A stretch of DNA of 14,442 nucleotides from Deltaproteobacteria bacterium (GCA_026388915.1 JAPLIW010000625.1:1-14442), one strand, 5' to 3'; positions 1-7,567 are shown, counted from the stretch's first letter. The notes: a model not told the origin generated them from the sequence alone. Numbers and translations: made by a program.

Positions 1-53
1 ATAAAAGGGACCTGGACAAAGTGGAAAGGATCGCTCTGACTGCTGAAAAATAG
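1..53 (+). CDS. Possible 3' tail of a gene cut by the left edge
   Basis: In the frame beginning at base 3, the plus strand reads KRDLDKVERIALTAEK and then a TAG stop at 51-53. The residue mix looks like an amphipathic C-terminal helix, and a plus-strand gene here would be convergent with the peptidase gene that ends at 82. Only 16 codons are visible, so this could be chance. No function can be given. Confidence 0.25.
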   Translation, partial: KRDLDKVERIALTAEK

Positions 54-81
54 GTTACAGAAGGGAAGGGCTTGGACGGCT

Positions 82-3015
82 CTATTTCTGCTCCCGGCGG
101 TGGCGAAAGGGCTTTTCGCTGGCGGCCCGGGCGACGGCTTCGATGGCGATGGCAGCCAGCGCTGACCCGTAATCGAGATCGATGTTTTCCATGGTGTCGT
201 GAGTATCGTGGTATCCCTGGCGGTGGAGGTCATAATTCTCCATAAAGAGGACCACGGGGATCCCGGAATCGGAGAAGATCTGCCCATCGGTGTTATAGAG
301 GGTGCTCCGGGGATCGCGGGGGAGTCGGATCTGGCCTTCAAGTTGGGGACGGAGGGCGAGGGGGGGGATGGATTCTTTGTTTTGAATCCTCCGTCCGCGC
401 CCGCAGCCGCGCCGGGAAGGATGCCGATTCCAGATGGGGGTCGAGGCATTCCAGGCTTCATTGGCCAGATGGGCCTGGTAGGCCAGCCAGAGAGCTTCGT
501 CTCCGGTTCCCGGCGATATCTGAAATACATCCCGGTCATGATCGTTGTTGTGGGCGATCATGTCAAGGACGAATACGCCCTGCACCCTGACTTTGGAAAG
601 GTCATCCCACTTTCCATCGGCGAGCCGTAATTTCAGCATCCCTTCCACGAGCTGCTGGCATAGATGCCGCGCACCCAGGCAATCCGCAGGAAATTCTTCC
701 CCCGTCAGATGAACTAGCCAGACGTCACAGCCCAGCAATCCTTTCCGGCTCCGCTCACAAAAGATGGGCGCGGCGCGCATCAAGGCGGCGGTGGCCGAAT
801 GGTTGTCGTCGGCTCCCGCGGCCGAAAGGCGGGCCCCGCTCCCTCCCTGATCGTGGTAATAAACGTTCTCCATGTACGCGGTCTCGTAGTGGTCGGCCAT
901 GATGACTGCCCGGCGCCGGTCACGGCCCGGGATGACGACCATCAGATTCCGCTCTGCCGCGCGCCCTTCCTGGTTGGCCTTCCAGCCTCCCCACCATTCA
1001 AAGTCAAAAACGGTCTGCCACTTGAAGGGCAGGTCCCCCACCTGAGCCTTCCCTTTCAGCCCATGCGCGGTAACCACTCTCCGGTAATAGGAGAGGAGAA
1101 AATCGCCGAGACCTTCCAAGTCGCGGTGGTGATGTTTGAGCTTGCTCTGGGTGATGGGGTCCAGGATGCAGTCGGAATTGGCTTGGTTGATGTACCTTCC
1201 CGTGGACAGGGCCACCATGTCCTTCCAATACCGGATCTCGAAATCCCGCAGGGCAGTGTGTTCATAAGTCAAAGAAGGCGGTGGATTCTCTCCCCTTCTC
1301 TGCGGGAGGGGATTCCTTTTCGGTTCCACAACCCCTCGAAGCTGATCCATCAGTTTCTTCCCCTGCGGTCCATTTCCCACGGCCACGGGCAGGGATTCGA
1401 GCCAATCTTCGAGCCGTTTATCACGGGGCAGGCGCAAGAGCTGGCGGGCGAAAGATCGCGGGATTCGGCTCCTTCCGAACAGCCTCCGGGCCGCCAGGAG
1501 GTTGGTGATCCTATGAATGGCATGGGATTCATGCGGATGTTCTTTGGGCAACTCCAAAAGGGTCTGCTGGATCTCCCGGTTCAGCATCCGTGGCCAGAGT
1601 TCGACCGGATGGTTCAGGTCGATATTTCCGGCGGGATAGGCAGTCATGTACCCGAGAGGAGCATCGAAGAGGACGGAAGGTGCTTTTTCCTCCTGAGAAA
1701 GGCATGCTACCAGCGGCCGGTGCCAGATGACTTGATGCTCTCCCACCCTCATGGGGGGGTAGAAGAACCGGTAGCCGAAGAGCCCCCCCTGTTTAATCGT
1801 TTGCATGGCTGCCTGTATCTCCACCCGGCTGGCTGTGGGCCCATTCAGGAGGAGGCGAAAGTCCTGACTCCAGACTTGGGAGTTCTGGGCCATGGGTTTC
1901 CCGTACAGGTCCAAATCGGTGGGCTGGGTGCTGAAGAGAACATGGAGGATTTTATCTTCCCGGGTAGTGACTTCGAGCTCGTTCTCATGGCGGTGAACCC
2001 GGGCCCAGCGATGGGTCCGCTTGAAGGTACCGCGGATGGGGCCGTATTCGCTGGGGGGCAGAGGACGGTCGGGGTGGGCTTCGTAGATCCAGCCCGATTG
2101 GGGGACCCGCAGGCCACGGGGGGCTTCGTGGCGCTCCACGGCTTGCAGGAGGGGGACCTGGCCGGCCAGGGGTAATTCATTTTGAAGTTGCCGATAGCCG
2201 GGGACTCCCCAGAACAGGAGGCTGCCGGGGAAAGGCAGGAGGTGCAGTTTCTCCGCCAGGTAGGCCTCTCTGACTTCCGGCGGCAATTGGCTGAAGGGCT
2301 CAAAGCTCAGAAGGTATTTCATCCCGGCCAGAGGCATACCCGAACTCCAAAGGAAAGAAGCCGCCCAGGAGGGGAGAAGATCCCTTTGGCCATCTTCCTT
2401 CAGGGCAAGCAGGCGAAAGCCTGCCTGGAAGAGATCCTTCAGGGTCTCTGCGGGTTCGCCGTAGACTTTGCCCAAGAGATTTCCCATGAAGGCCGCGGTT
2501 TTTTCCGGTGAAATCTCTTTTCCCGCGGAATCAAAGAACCCTTTCCAGAAGGGGCGGGAGGGCCCCTGCTCGCTGCCTCCGAAGAAGGTCCAGCGAACCC
2601 TCCCCTTATCATCCTGGGTGCGCGAGAGGGCCAGGGGGAGGATGATAACAAATCTCTCCTGTTTCAATTGTCCCGACCTCTCAGCCAGATCAGGCGGCCA
2701 GTAGGGATTATTGGCTAATTTGTTCCTCGCCAGACCCTCCGCCGGTTCGCCCTTGGCAAGATGAAGCAAAGCGGTCAAGACTTGCTGGGCGATGTTCTCC
2801 ATTCCGGGCCGGATCTCCAGAGCCTCCTCCAATTCGGTCACCGGCCATCCAGCCGGGTCCTCTTCGGAAAAGAACAGTCGATCGAGAATCCCCCGATACG
2901 GGCGGCATCCGAAACGGGGCGGGGGCATGAACTCGGAATAGGCGGGAATGGGAAACCGGCCCTCCCCCTTCGCCGAACAATTCTGAGTGAGTTGTTTCCA
3001 GCCTGAGTAGACCAT
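82..3015 (-). CDS. Large protein with C-terminal M28-family zinc peptidase domain
   Basis: 977 residues. The last ~290 residues carry the full M28 (aminopeptidase Y/S type) di-zinc set in the right order: His709 in ADHYETAY, Asp736/737 in GADDNHS, the Glu773-Glu774 pair in LTGEEFP (general base plus ligand), Asp818 in VLDMIAHN, and His936 in GYHDTHDT. Hydrolysis of an N-terminal peptide bond or a related amide is therefore likely. The first ~680 residues match nothing I recognise; they contain many Trp, Pro and Arg residues. M28 enzymes are usually 300-550 residues, so this protein is about twice the usual size. I see no signal peptide or membrane segment, so it is probably cytoplasmic. The ATG at 3015 is preceded by AAGGAG, which overlaps the stop codon of the upstream acetyltransferase gene (TGAAGGAG), with a second purine run (GGAAGGGG) nearer the start. 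It is the last gene of a four-gene minus-strand operon. The peptidase call is firm; the substrate is unknown. Confidence 0.88.
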   Translation of the reverse strand: MVYSGWKQLTQNCSAKGEGRFPIPAYSEFMPPPRFGCRPYRGILDRLFFSEEDPAGWPVTELEEALEIRPGMENIAQQVLTALLHLAKGEPAEGLARNKLANNPYWPPDLAERSGQLKQERFVIILPLALSRTQDDKGRVRWTFFGGSEQGPSRPFWKGFFDSAGKEISPEKTAAFMGNLLGKVYGEPAETLKDLFQAGFRLLALKEDGQRDLLPSWAASFLWSSGMPLAGMKYLLSFEPFSQLPPEVREAYLAEKLHLLPFPGSLLFWGVPGYRQLQNELPLAGQVPLLQAVERHEAPRGLRVPQSGWIYEAHPDRPLPPSEYGPIRGTFKRTHRWARVHRHENELEVTTREDKILHVLFSTQPTDLDLYGKPMAQNSQVWSQDFRLLLNGPTASRVEIQAAMQTIKQGGLFGYRFFYPPMRVGEHQVIWHRPLVACLSQEEKAPSVLFDAPLGYMTAYPAGNIDLNHPVELWPRMLNREIQQTLLELPKEHPHESHAIHRITNLLAARRLFGRSRIPRSFARQLLRLPRDKRLEDWLESLPVAVGNGPQGKKLMDQLRGVVEPKRNPLPQRRGENPPPSLTYEHTALRDFEIRYWKDMVALSTGRYINQANSDCILDPITQSKLKHHHRDLEGLGDFLLSYYRRVVTAHGLKGKAQVGDLPFKWQTVFDFEWWGGWKANQEGRAAERNLMVVIPGRDRRRAVIMADHYETAYMENVYYHDQGGSGARLSAAGADDNHSATAALMRAAPIFCERSRKGLLGCDVWLVHLTGEEFPADCLGARHLCQQLVEGMLKLRLADGKWDDLSKVRVQGVFVLDMIAHNNDHDRDVFQISPGTGDEALWLAYQAHLANEAWNASTPIWNRHPSRRGCGRGRRIQNKESIPPLALRPQLEGQIRLPRDPRSTLYNTDGQIFSDSGIPVVLFMENYDLHRQGYHDTHDTMENIDLDYGSALAAIAIEAVARAASEKPFRHRREQK

Positions 3016-3033
3016 TTCCCCTTCCGTTCTCCT

Positions 3034-3561
3034 TCAGGGCGGAATTAGGTCCTTGGAAAAAATGAGTTTGTCATCTCCCGCGCGGTAGAAATTCTTGATG
3101 CGCGCCACTAGCGCATAACCGGCCCGGTGATAAAAACCCACCGTTCCCCCATAGCTCTCCTGGGATGAAGTCTCGATGAGGACCATTCGCCCTCCCCTCC
3201 TGACTACATCCTTTTCCACAAATTCCAGCAGGCGCCTTCCGTACCCCTTTCGCTGGGCCGAAGGACCTACCACGATCCAGTAGAGATCATAAACCCCCTG
3301 GGTGAGGGGGGTCGGGCCGTAGCAGGCGTACCCGTGTACGGAGGACTTCTGCCCTTCTTCCTCCAGGACGGCGAAGAAGTATCCGCTGGCCTCTCCTTTT
3401 TCCAGGGCCTCATCCACCAATTCTAGAGCCGTGGCGATTTCCTCGGCGTTGAATTTGCCGGAGGAGACGACCATCTCTTCGATTGCTGAGCGGTCGGCCG
3501 GATCCAGCGGGCGGATTCCCAATGGGAAGTGGCCTTTCCGCGATGAAGATTTCGGTTCCAT
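3034..3561 (-). CDS. GNAT-family N-acetyltransferase
   Basis: 175 residues, the usual GNAT length. The acetyl-CoA pyrophosphate-binding motif A is clear: YWIVVGP followed by QRKGYGRRLLEFVE (residues ~94-116), with Arg-Lys-Gly-Tyr-Gly as the Q/RxxGxG/A signature. The later motif B strand and helix appears as GTVGFYHRAGYA (139-150). The N-terminal part begins with the typical beta1 (GIRPLDPADRSAIEEM). The segments GYACYGPTPLTQGVYDLYW, LIETSSQ and FYRAGDDK look like a recognisable subgroup of small GNATs rather than a ribosomal-protein acetylase. It should transfer an acetyl group from acetyl-CoA to an amine; the acceptor is unknown. It sits 23 bases after the radical SAM gene and 18 bases before the M28 gene, so it is almost certainly cotranscribed with them. 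Its ATG has only a weak purine-rich site (GAAGAGAG) upstream. Confidence 0.92.
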   Translation of the reverse strand: MEPKSSSRKGHFPLGIRPLDPADRSAIEEMVVSSGKFNAEEIATALELVDEALEKGEASGYFFAVLEEEGQKSSVHGYACYGPTPLTQGVYDLYWIVVGPSAQRKGYGRRLLEFVEKDVVRRGGRMVLIETSSQESYGGTVGFYHRAGYALVARIKNFYRAGDDKLIFSKDLIPP

Positions 3562-3584
3562 GCTCTCTCTTCAAGGAATGGATT

Positions 3585-4811
3585 TCACGGAATGCCTTTT
3601 GATTTTACGGCCCATAAGACCCTTTCCACCTTTCCCAGGGCTTCGGGGGATTCTTCTTCCAGGCTTTTCTCCGCCTCCCCGATTTTCTTCTGGAGGGTGG
3701 GGTCCGGGCAGTCCCAGGACTGGACGAAATCCAGGTAGCCGCCATGAATATAGCGGTTCAGCAGGTACCGGGCTCGCTCCAGCGGGGAAAGGGCCTGGTA
3801 ATCGGAAATGGCGTCGAGGAAGGTATTCCTCCTTGCCGGAAGTTGTCCTTTGAAAGTAAACAGGTTGGTCATCTGGAGGGTTTCGAAGGTACAGTCGAAG
3901 TTGACTCCTTCGATGAGTCCTTTCAATTCATCCACCATCTGTTCTTCGCTCGGAGGAAGAAATTCTCCGGCCTCCCATTTTCCCCGGAGGGGGGCACTCT
4001 CCAGAACGGCCAAGCTGCGCACGCGTATCTCGGTTGGCCGAATCTCATTGAGGACGTCCAGGGTATCTAATATGTGTCTGGCGGACATTTCCCGATCCCC
4101 TCCCGCCAGGCCGGGCATCACGAAAGCAGCCATTTTGATCCCCGAAGCCATGAGCTTCTGCCCTCCGGAGATGTGGTCCCCTTTCGTGGCCCCCTTTTTC
4201 ATGGAATCGAGCACTCGATCACAACCCGACTCGATCCCTACAAGGCACCAGGAGAGGCCGGCTTCATGCAGCTCCTTTAATTCTTCAGGAGTTCTTTGGG
4301 CGCAGGTCTTGGCCCGGGCGTAGCAGGTAACCGTATCCACCGTCGGGAATGCGCCTTTCAGGTATCTTAGGACCTCGACCAGGTCGCCTGCCTTCAGGAA
4401 AAGGGCGTTGGCGTCCTGCAAGAAGACCCGGCGCGCCCCGTACATATACCAGCCGGCCACGTTGCTGAGACAGCGCAGCGCCCGCCGCTGTTCCTGGGTT
4501 ACTCGGGTCGGGTAATCCCCGAATATCTCCGGTTGTTCACGAATGACTTTCTCGATGACTTCCTGCTGGATCCAGCCGTTCAGACCCATTTCCCGGGATT
4601 TGCCTTCAAGTAGGTCTCCAATCCTGCGCGCCGTGTCAATGTCCCCTTTGATTTCTTCTACCGAACGGGCTGAAAATCTGCTCTGCTTGTAAACCGAGCA
4701 GAAGAGGCATTGGTTCCAGGGGCAGTTCCGGTTGACCCGCAGCATCAGCGCGGCCCCTTCGCCGATCGGGCCCATGGGACCCAGCTCCATCGTATAATCA
4801 TCGGGTTTCAC
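3585..4811 (-). CDS. Radical SAM protein with CX4CX2C cluster motif
   Basis: 408 residues. The iron-sulfur motif lies near the N-terminus: RNCPWNQCLFCSVYK, with Cys30, Cys35 and Cys38. The spacing is CX4CX2C rather than the textbook CX3CX2C. The DNA at this place reads cleanly, so the spacing is not a frameshift. Later barrel segments fit the superfamily: RRVFLQDANAL, TVTCYARAKTC, LVGIESGCDRVL (the SAM-contacting strand) and IKMAAFVMPGLAGG. About 70 helical residues (~50-120) are inserted between the cluster loop and the next barrel strand. No SPASM or B12-binding domain is seen. It should cleave SAM reductively to a 5'-deoxyadenosyl radical in the cytoplasm; the substrate is unknown. The start is GTG at 4811, with AAGGGG a few bases upstream; an ATG seven codons in lacks a ribosome site. 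The BFN-PDZ gene ends 51 bases upstream and the acetyltransferase follows 23 bases downstream. Confidence 0.92.
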   Translation of the reverse strand: MKPDDYTMELGPMGPIGEGAALMLRVNRNCPWNQCLFCSVYKQSRFSARSVEEIKGDIDTARRIGDLLEGKSREMGLNGWIQQEVIEKVIREQPEIFGDYPTRVTQEQRRALRCLSNVAGWYMYGARRVFLQDANALFLKAGDLVEVLRYLKGAFPTVDTVTCYARAKTCAQRTPEELKELHEAGLSWCLVGIESGCDRVLDSMKKGATKGDHISGGQKLMASGIKMAAFVMPGLAGGDREMSARHILDTLDVLNEIRPTEIRVRSLAVLESAPLRGKWEAGEFLPPSEEQMVDELKGLIEGVNFDCTFETLQMTNLFTFKGQLPARRNTFLDAISDYQALSPLERARYLLNRYIHGGYLDFVQSWDCPDPTLQKKIGEAEKSLEEESPEALGKVERVLWAVKSKGIP

Positions 4812-4862
4812 GGCTGACCCCTTCAGCTTTCTTGGGTTCGGGCAGGCAACGGGTTTGAATCT

Positions 4863-5690
4863 TCATCGGCTTTCCCCTTTCCCATGTAACGTCAGGGGCA
4901 TGAACTCTCCCTTTCGGAAAATCCTGGCCTTGATCGGCTCTTTCATCTTCTTCAGAGCGGCTCTCAAACTTTTAACGTCTGGAGTTGCTTCTCCTCCGAT
5001 CTCGGCGATAATATCTCCCCGCTGAAGACCGTCTTTTTCGGCAGGGCTCCCGGCGCGAACGTCGGAGACCAGGACTCCCCGGGTTGACTTGAAGGAAAAA
5101 GACTGGGCCAGGGAAGAAGTCAACTCCTGCGCGGTGATTCCATACTGAGCTTCGCCCCCCCTCTCCTCTTTCAGGGAAACCGACATTTCCTGAAACATAT
5201 TACTGGCCACGAAGACCGGGGCCTTGGCCTTCAAGGCCAGGACCAGGGAGTCGCTGGGACGGGCGTCGATTTCGATGACTTTGCCTTCCCGTTCCAGGAC
5301 AAGATTCGCAAAGTAAATCCCGTCTTTGGAATGAGTGATGACAATTTTCTGGATCCTTGCCTTCATCTTCTGGATGATCCCCTGCAGAAGGTCGTGGGTC
5401 TGGGGACGGGGCTGTTTGGTTCCTTCCATTTCGGCATTCATGGCGTTGGCTTCGCAGGGTCCGATCCAGATCAGAAGGGCCCGATCCTCCTGAAGATCCG
5501 TGAGGAAGACTACTGGCTGGTTGCTCGACGGGTCGAGGGTCAGACGCTGGATTTTGACTTGAAGCAGTTCTGCAGATGCAGCCGCGGCAGAGGCGGGTTG
5601 CTTGGCCATTAATTCATGAAGTGGAACGAAAGAGATTGCCAAGCAGATTCCCGCCAGGGTCCAAATATGGAATTTTCCTTTTATTGGCAT
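4863..5690 (-). CDS. Exported bifunctional-nuclease-domain (BFN/DUF151) and PDZ fusion protein
   Basis: 275 residues. Residues 1-~38 form a signal peptide: basic MPIKGK, a hydrophobic core (TLAGICLAISFVPL) and an Ala-rich cleavage region (ASAAAASA). Residues ~42-165 are a BFN (DUF151) domain with hallmark pieces LLIWIGPCEANAM, PRPQTHDLL and IDARPSDSLVLALK. Residues ~182-270 are a PDZ domain of the HtrA type (GVLVSDVRAGSPAEKDGLQRGDIIAEIGG). BFN domains are known as stand-alone cytoplasmic or plastid proteins with reported RNase/DNase activity; joining one to a signal peptide and a PDZ domain suggests a role outside the cytoplasm, such as binding a protein C-terminus. The ATG is well placed behind a strong GGGGGGTGAT site. 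It is the first gene of the four-gene minus-strand operon; I see no convincing promoter box upstream in 5691-5956. Domain calls are sure, biochemical function is not. Confidence 0.9.
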   Translation of the reverse strand: MPIKGKFHIWTLAGICLAISFVPLHELMAKQPASAAAASAELLQVKIQRLTLDPSSNQPVVFLTDLQEDRALLIWIGPCEANAMNAEMEGTKQPRPQTHDLLQGIIQKMKARIQKIVITHSKDGIYFANLVLEREGKVIEIDARPSDSLVLALKAKAPVFVASNMFQEMSVSLKEERGGEAQYGITAQELTSSLAQSFSFKSTRGVLVSDVRAGSPAEKDGLQRGDIIAEIGGEATPDVKSLRAALKKMKEPIKARIFRKGEFMPLTLHGKGESR

Positions 5691-5836
5691 ATATCACCCC
5701 CTTCATCCAAAGTGCACTGGCCGGAAGCCCCCAGGTTCATCCACCCAAAACAAATTAACAATCGGAACCTTGAAATCCGGTAACGCTTTAGCTGATGGAA
5801 AAAAGGTAGCTGTTTTGCCTTCTGAAATATTTCCCA

Positions 5837-5883
5837 GAAATCCCCCCTGCCCCCCTTTGCAAAGGGGGGTTGGGGGGGATTTC
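5837..5883. repeat. 47-base G/C-run palindrome (REP- or MITE-like)
   Basis: A near-perfect palindrome centred on TTTGCAAA at 5856-5863. The inner arms (5850-5859 and 5860-5869) are perfectly complementary, two positions are mismatched or wobble, then six C face six or seven G, and the ends read GAAAT/ATTTC with one bulged G. It lies in the 266-base space between the M29-like gene (stop at 5957) and the BFN-PDZ gene (start at 5690). The remainder of that space shows nothing I can name. This G/C-run form resembles dispersed extragenic palindromes found in many environmental bacteria. No T-run follows on either strand, so a classical intrinsic terminator is unlikely, although the RNA hairpin could still stop or protect transcripts. 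Confidence 0.8.
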
Positions 5884-5956
5884 AGCGATTGGTTTCCCGA
5901 TCGATGTCAACCGGAAAAATTTGGGTGTTTTAAGGCCGAATACGCAATCTGCAACC

Positions 5957-6925
5957 CTAAATCTTTAATTCGCCCCCCTCTAGAATCACCTTTCCATCGA
6001 GTTCTAAGGTGGCCTTCCACATGAGAAGGTCATAATGGATGGCGGCCTTGATGTTCCCGCCCAGGGTGATGTTGGACCCGATGCCGATGTGAACCGAGCC
6101 CAGGACCCCTTCGTCATCCAGCATGATCCCGGTCATCCGGGATTCGGGGTTCAGCCCCACTCCCAATTCGGCTATGTTGTAACTGTTGGGGTCTTTTCGG
6201 GACTCCAGGTCGTTCCTCAGCACATCCGCCTGGAAACCGCCTTCGATCCCGACGATGAATCCCTTTTCCACTTTACATTTTACCGGCTCCTTCAGGATCC
6301 CGATACCCAGGTAGGGAATGCTGGCATCCGCCACAAGAGTCCCCTCGGCCGTTCCCTCCAGGGGGGAAAAATTGGCCTCGATGGTCGGCACCGTGGAAAA
6401 CTCGCCTGGCCCCACCAGACAATAGAGGGCATTGCCCCTTCTGCCTTCCTTGCGCATCGTAAGAAAGGTCCCACCAGGGGTGGTCAGCTTGACCAATTCT
6501 GCTTCCTTGAAACGCCTGGCCACCTCCAGACAAATGGGCTTCTGTTTCTGGAAATCCGCCTGAATTCCCCCCCGGATCAAGAGGTCCTCGGTAAAGGCGG
6601 TCATGACGATGGCCCGCGAGCCTGCAGCCGCAGCTTCTTTCATGGCCTTCGTGTGCGTAATGGACGTGCTGACCGGAGTCAGGACTACGTCAGCCTTCTT
6701 CATGGCCTCCGCCAGGCAGGCCGGGGGTTCTTCGCTGTGTCCCTTGCGGGGGATCATGATGGCCAGGATCGGCTCCGCGTCCCTTTCTTTCACCGCCATG
6801 GCGAGGACTTCGGCGATTTTCACCATGTTTGTGTCCGTTATAATCAAGACGTTCTCTCCGGCCTTTACCCCGGCGCATGTTTCTACGATGGTCCTCGCTC
6901 CTCGAATCGTCTCAATCTGCTTCAT
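5957..6925 (-). CDS. M29/NicX-like metallo-aminopeptidase family protein
   Basis: 322 residues from the ATG at 6925. Features of the thermophilic aminopeptidase (M29) and NicX-like fold are visible. The N-terminal part is a Rossmann-like half (GVKAGENVLIITDTNMVKIAEVLA, residues ~19-42; then ADVVLTPVSTSITHTKA). The C-terminal part has candidate metal ligands: Glu residues in TIEANFSPLEGTAEG (~181-195), Glu253 in IAELGVGLNP, His279 in GSVHIGIGSN, and His297 with Asp299 in AAIHYDLLMW. Classical M29 enzymes are about 400 residues, so this belongs to the shorter branch usually annotated as leucyl aminopeptidase. NicX relatives with the same fold are Fe(II) ring-cleaving dioxygenases, so peptidase activity is not assured. 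No signal peptide is present; probably cytoplasmic. It starts 27 bases after the DUF2007-like gene and is surely cotranscribed. A GTG two codons earlier (6931) was rejected because it lies inside the ribosome site. Confidence 0.85.
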   Translation of the reverse strand: MKQIETIRGARTIVETCAGVKAGENVLIITDTNMVKIAEVLAMAVKERDAEPILAIMIPRKGHSEEPPACLAEAMKKADVVLTPVSTSITHTKAMKEAAAAGSRAIVMTAFTEDLLIRGGIQADFQKQKPICLEVARRFKEAELVKLTTPGGTFLTMRKEGRRGNALYCLVGPGEFSTVPTIEANFSPLEGTAEGTLVADASIPYLGIGILKEPVKCKVEKGFIVGIEGGFQADVLRNDLESRKDPNSYNIAELGVGLNPESRMTGIMLDDEGVLGSVHIGIGSNITLGGNIKAAIHYDLLMWKATLELDGKVILEGGELKI

Positions 6926-6927
6926 GG

Positions 6928-6937
6928 TCACCTTTCC
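6928..6937 (-). promoter_or_regulatory. Ribosome binding site deciding the M29-like start
   Basis: The minus strand reads GGAAAGGTGA, then CC, then ATG at 6925. This site favours ATG over the GTG at 6931, which overlaps the site itself. Confidence 0.6.
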
Positions 6938-6952
6938 GCATGCAATGGCAGA

Positions 6953-7210
6953 TCATCTTTCATCCTTATTTCTTTCTTCCCCCCCGCCTTCCTCAAGGGG
7001 CAAGTCCTGATAAATCGCCTCGATCTCTTCCTGGTATTGGGGAGGGGCCAAAACAACCCCCCACCCTTTCTGGGTCTGAAAGATCCCGTCATAGGCGGAA
7101 TCGTAATAGCTCCGGATCCGGTGGGGGATGTTCCGTTCGTTGAGCACCGAATCGAGCAGCCGCGCTTCGATTTCATTTTCCAGGATTAAAATTTTCTCGA
7201 ACTCTTCCAT
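6953..7210 (-). CDS. Small DUF2007-like protein (putative signal-transducing)
   Basis: 85 residues. The core ENEIEARLLDSVLNERNIPHRIRS followed by GWGVVLAPPQYQEEIEAIYQDL fits the small ferredoxin-like DUF2007 family, in which a helix that selects one of several binding partners is followed by a two-strand segment; family members are about 70-90 residues. The C-terminal tail (LEEGGGEERNKDER) is charged and probably disordered. No catalytic residue is apparent. The family is called putative signal transducing, but its role has not been established. ATG at 7210 is preceded by AAAGGA at about ten bases. It is the first gene of a two-gene minus-strand unit with the M29-like enzyme, which may be a regulatory or binding partner. 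The family assignment rests on shape and short motifs, so it is moderate. Confidence 0.65.
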   Translation of the reverse strand: MEEFEKILILENEIEARLLDSVLNERNIPHRIRSYYDSAYDGIFQTQKGWGVVLAPPQYQEEIEAIYQDLPLEEGGGEERNKDER

Positions 7211-7260
7211 CCCCTTCGATTCCTTTCTCGCTCCATTCCATAATCCGCTGATGGCGCGAC

Positions 7261-7275
7261 GAGGCGAGTCGCCTC
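7261..7275. repeat. Short perfect hairpin GAGGCG-AGT-CGCCTC
   Basis: A six-base-pair perfect stem with a three-base loop. It would lie near the 5' end of the leftward transcript if the promoter at 7286-7314 is used. There is no T-run after it on either strand, so a terminator is not supported. Confidence 0.35.
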
Positions 7276-7285
7276 TATCCTTTAA

Positions 7286-7314
7286 ATATTATTGGAATCG
7301 ACCCCGACCATCAA
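7286..7314 (-). promoter_or_regulatory. Weak sigma70-like promoter for the DUF2007/M29 unit
   Basis: On the minus strand TTGATG (7314-7309) is followed by a 17-base spacer and TAATAT (7291-7286). Each box matches the consensus at four of six positions. Spacing and location are right, but such matches arise often by chance. Confidence 0.25.
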
Positions 7315-7344
7315 CTAAAATATCGGGCCATCCATGCCTTTTCC

Positions 7345-7406
7345 CTTGCCCATCCCCAGTTTTTTTGTTCTCGTTGGGGTTCAGGGTGAAGGAATTCGGA
7401 TCATCA
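7345..7406 (-). repeat. Left copy of nested inverted repeat
   Basis: Two blocks: 7345-7364 (outer, 20 bases) and 7376-7406 (inner, 31 bases), separated by 11 bases. The inner block matches the reverse complement of 7568-7598 at 30 of 31 positions, and the outer block matches that of 7652-7671 at 19 of 20. Read on the minus strand the copy encodes DDPNSFTLNP, then four codons (NENK), then KTGDGQ. Similarity fades on the core side, where a CGCC-AG motif is still shared. No target-site duplication or transposase is visible. Confidence 0.85.
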
Positions 7407-7567
7407 GGCTCGGCGGGATCATAGTTTTCCGATCACCTTCCCGCCTATCCTCCGCAAAGAGAGGCCTGCGAGAAAATAGCTCCAGAGGCAAGACTGGGCT
7501 AAACCATCTCCCCTTGCGAATCTCCCCGGGACAGGCCCGACCCAATGAAAGAATCACCGCCTTAGGA

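Noticed and set aside
799..2175. Open frame of 458 codons on the plus strand
   Set aside because: It lies wholly antisense to the M28-peptidase gene, whose minus-strand reading has complete catalytic motifs. The plus-strand translation shows no domain and is a shadow of GC-rich codon use.
3034..5690. Peptide natural-product (RiPP) cluster suggested by radical SAM plus peptidase
   Set aside because: No small precursor gene was found in the gaps (18-51 bases), the radical SAM protein has no SPASM or peptide-recognition domain that I can see, and no transporter is present.
5837..5883. Intrinsic transcription terminator
   Set aside because: The hairpin is stable, but neither strand has a T-run after it; a palindromic repeat is the safer call.
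6035..7189. Open frame of 384 codons on the plus strand
   Set aside because: It is antisense to the M29-like and DUF2007-like genes and crosses their boundary. Its translation has no recognisable motif, whereas both minus-strand proteins do.
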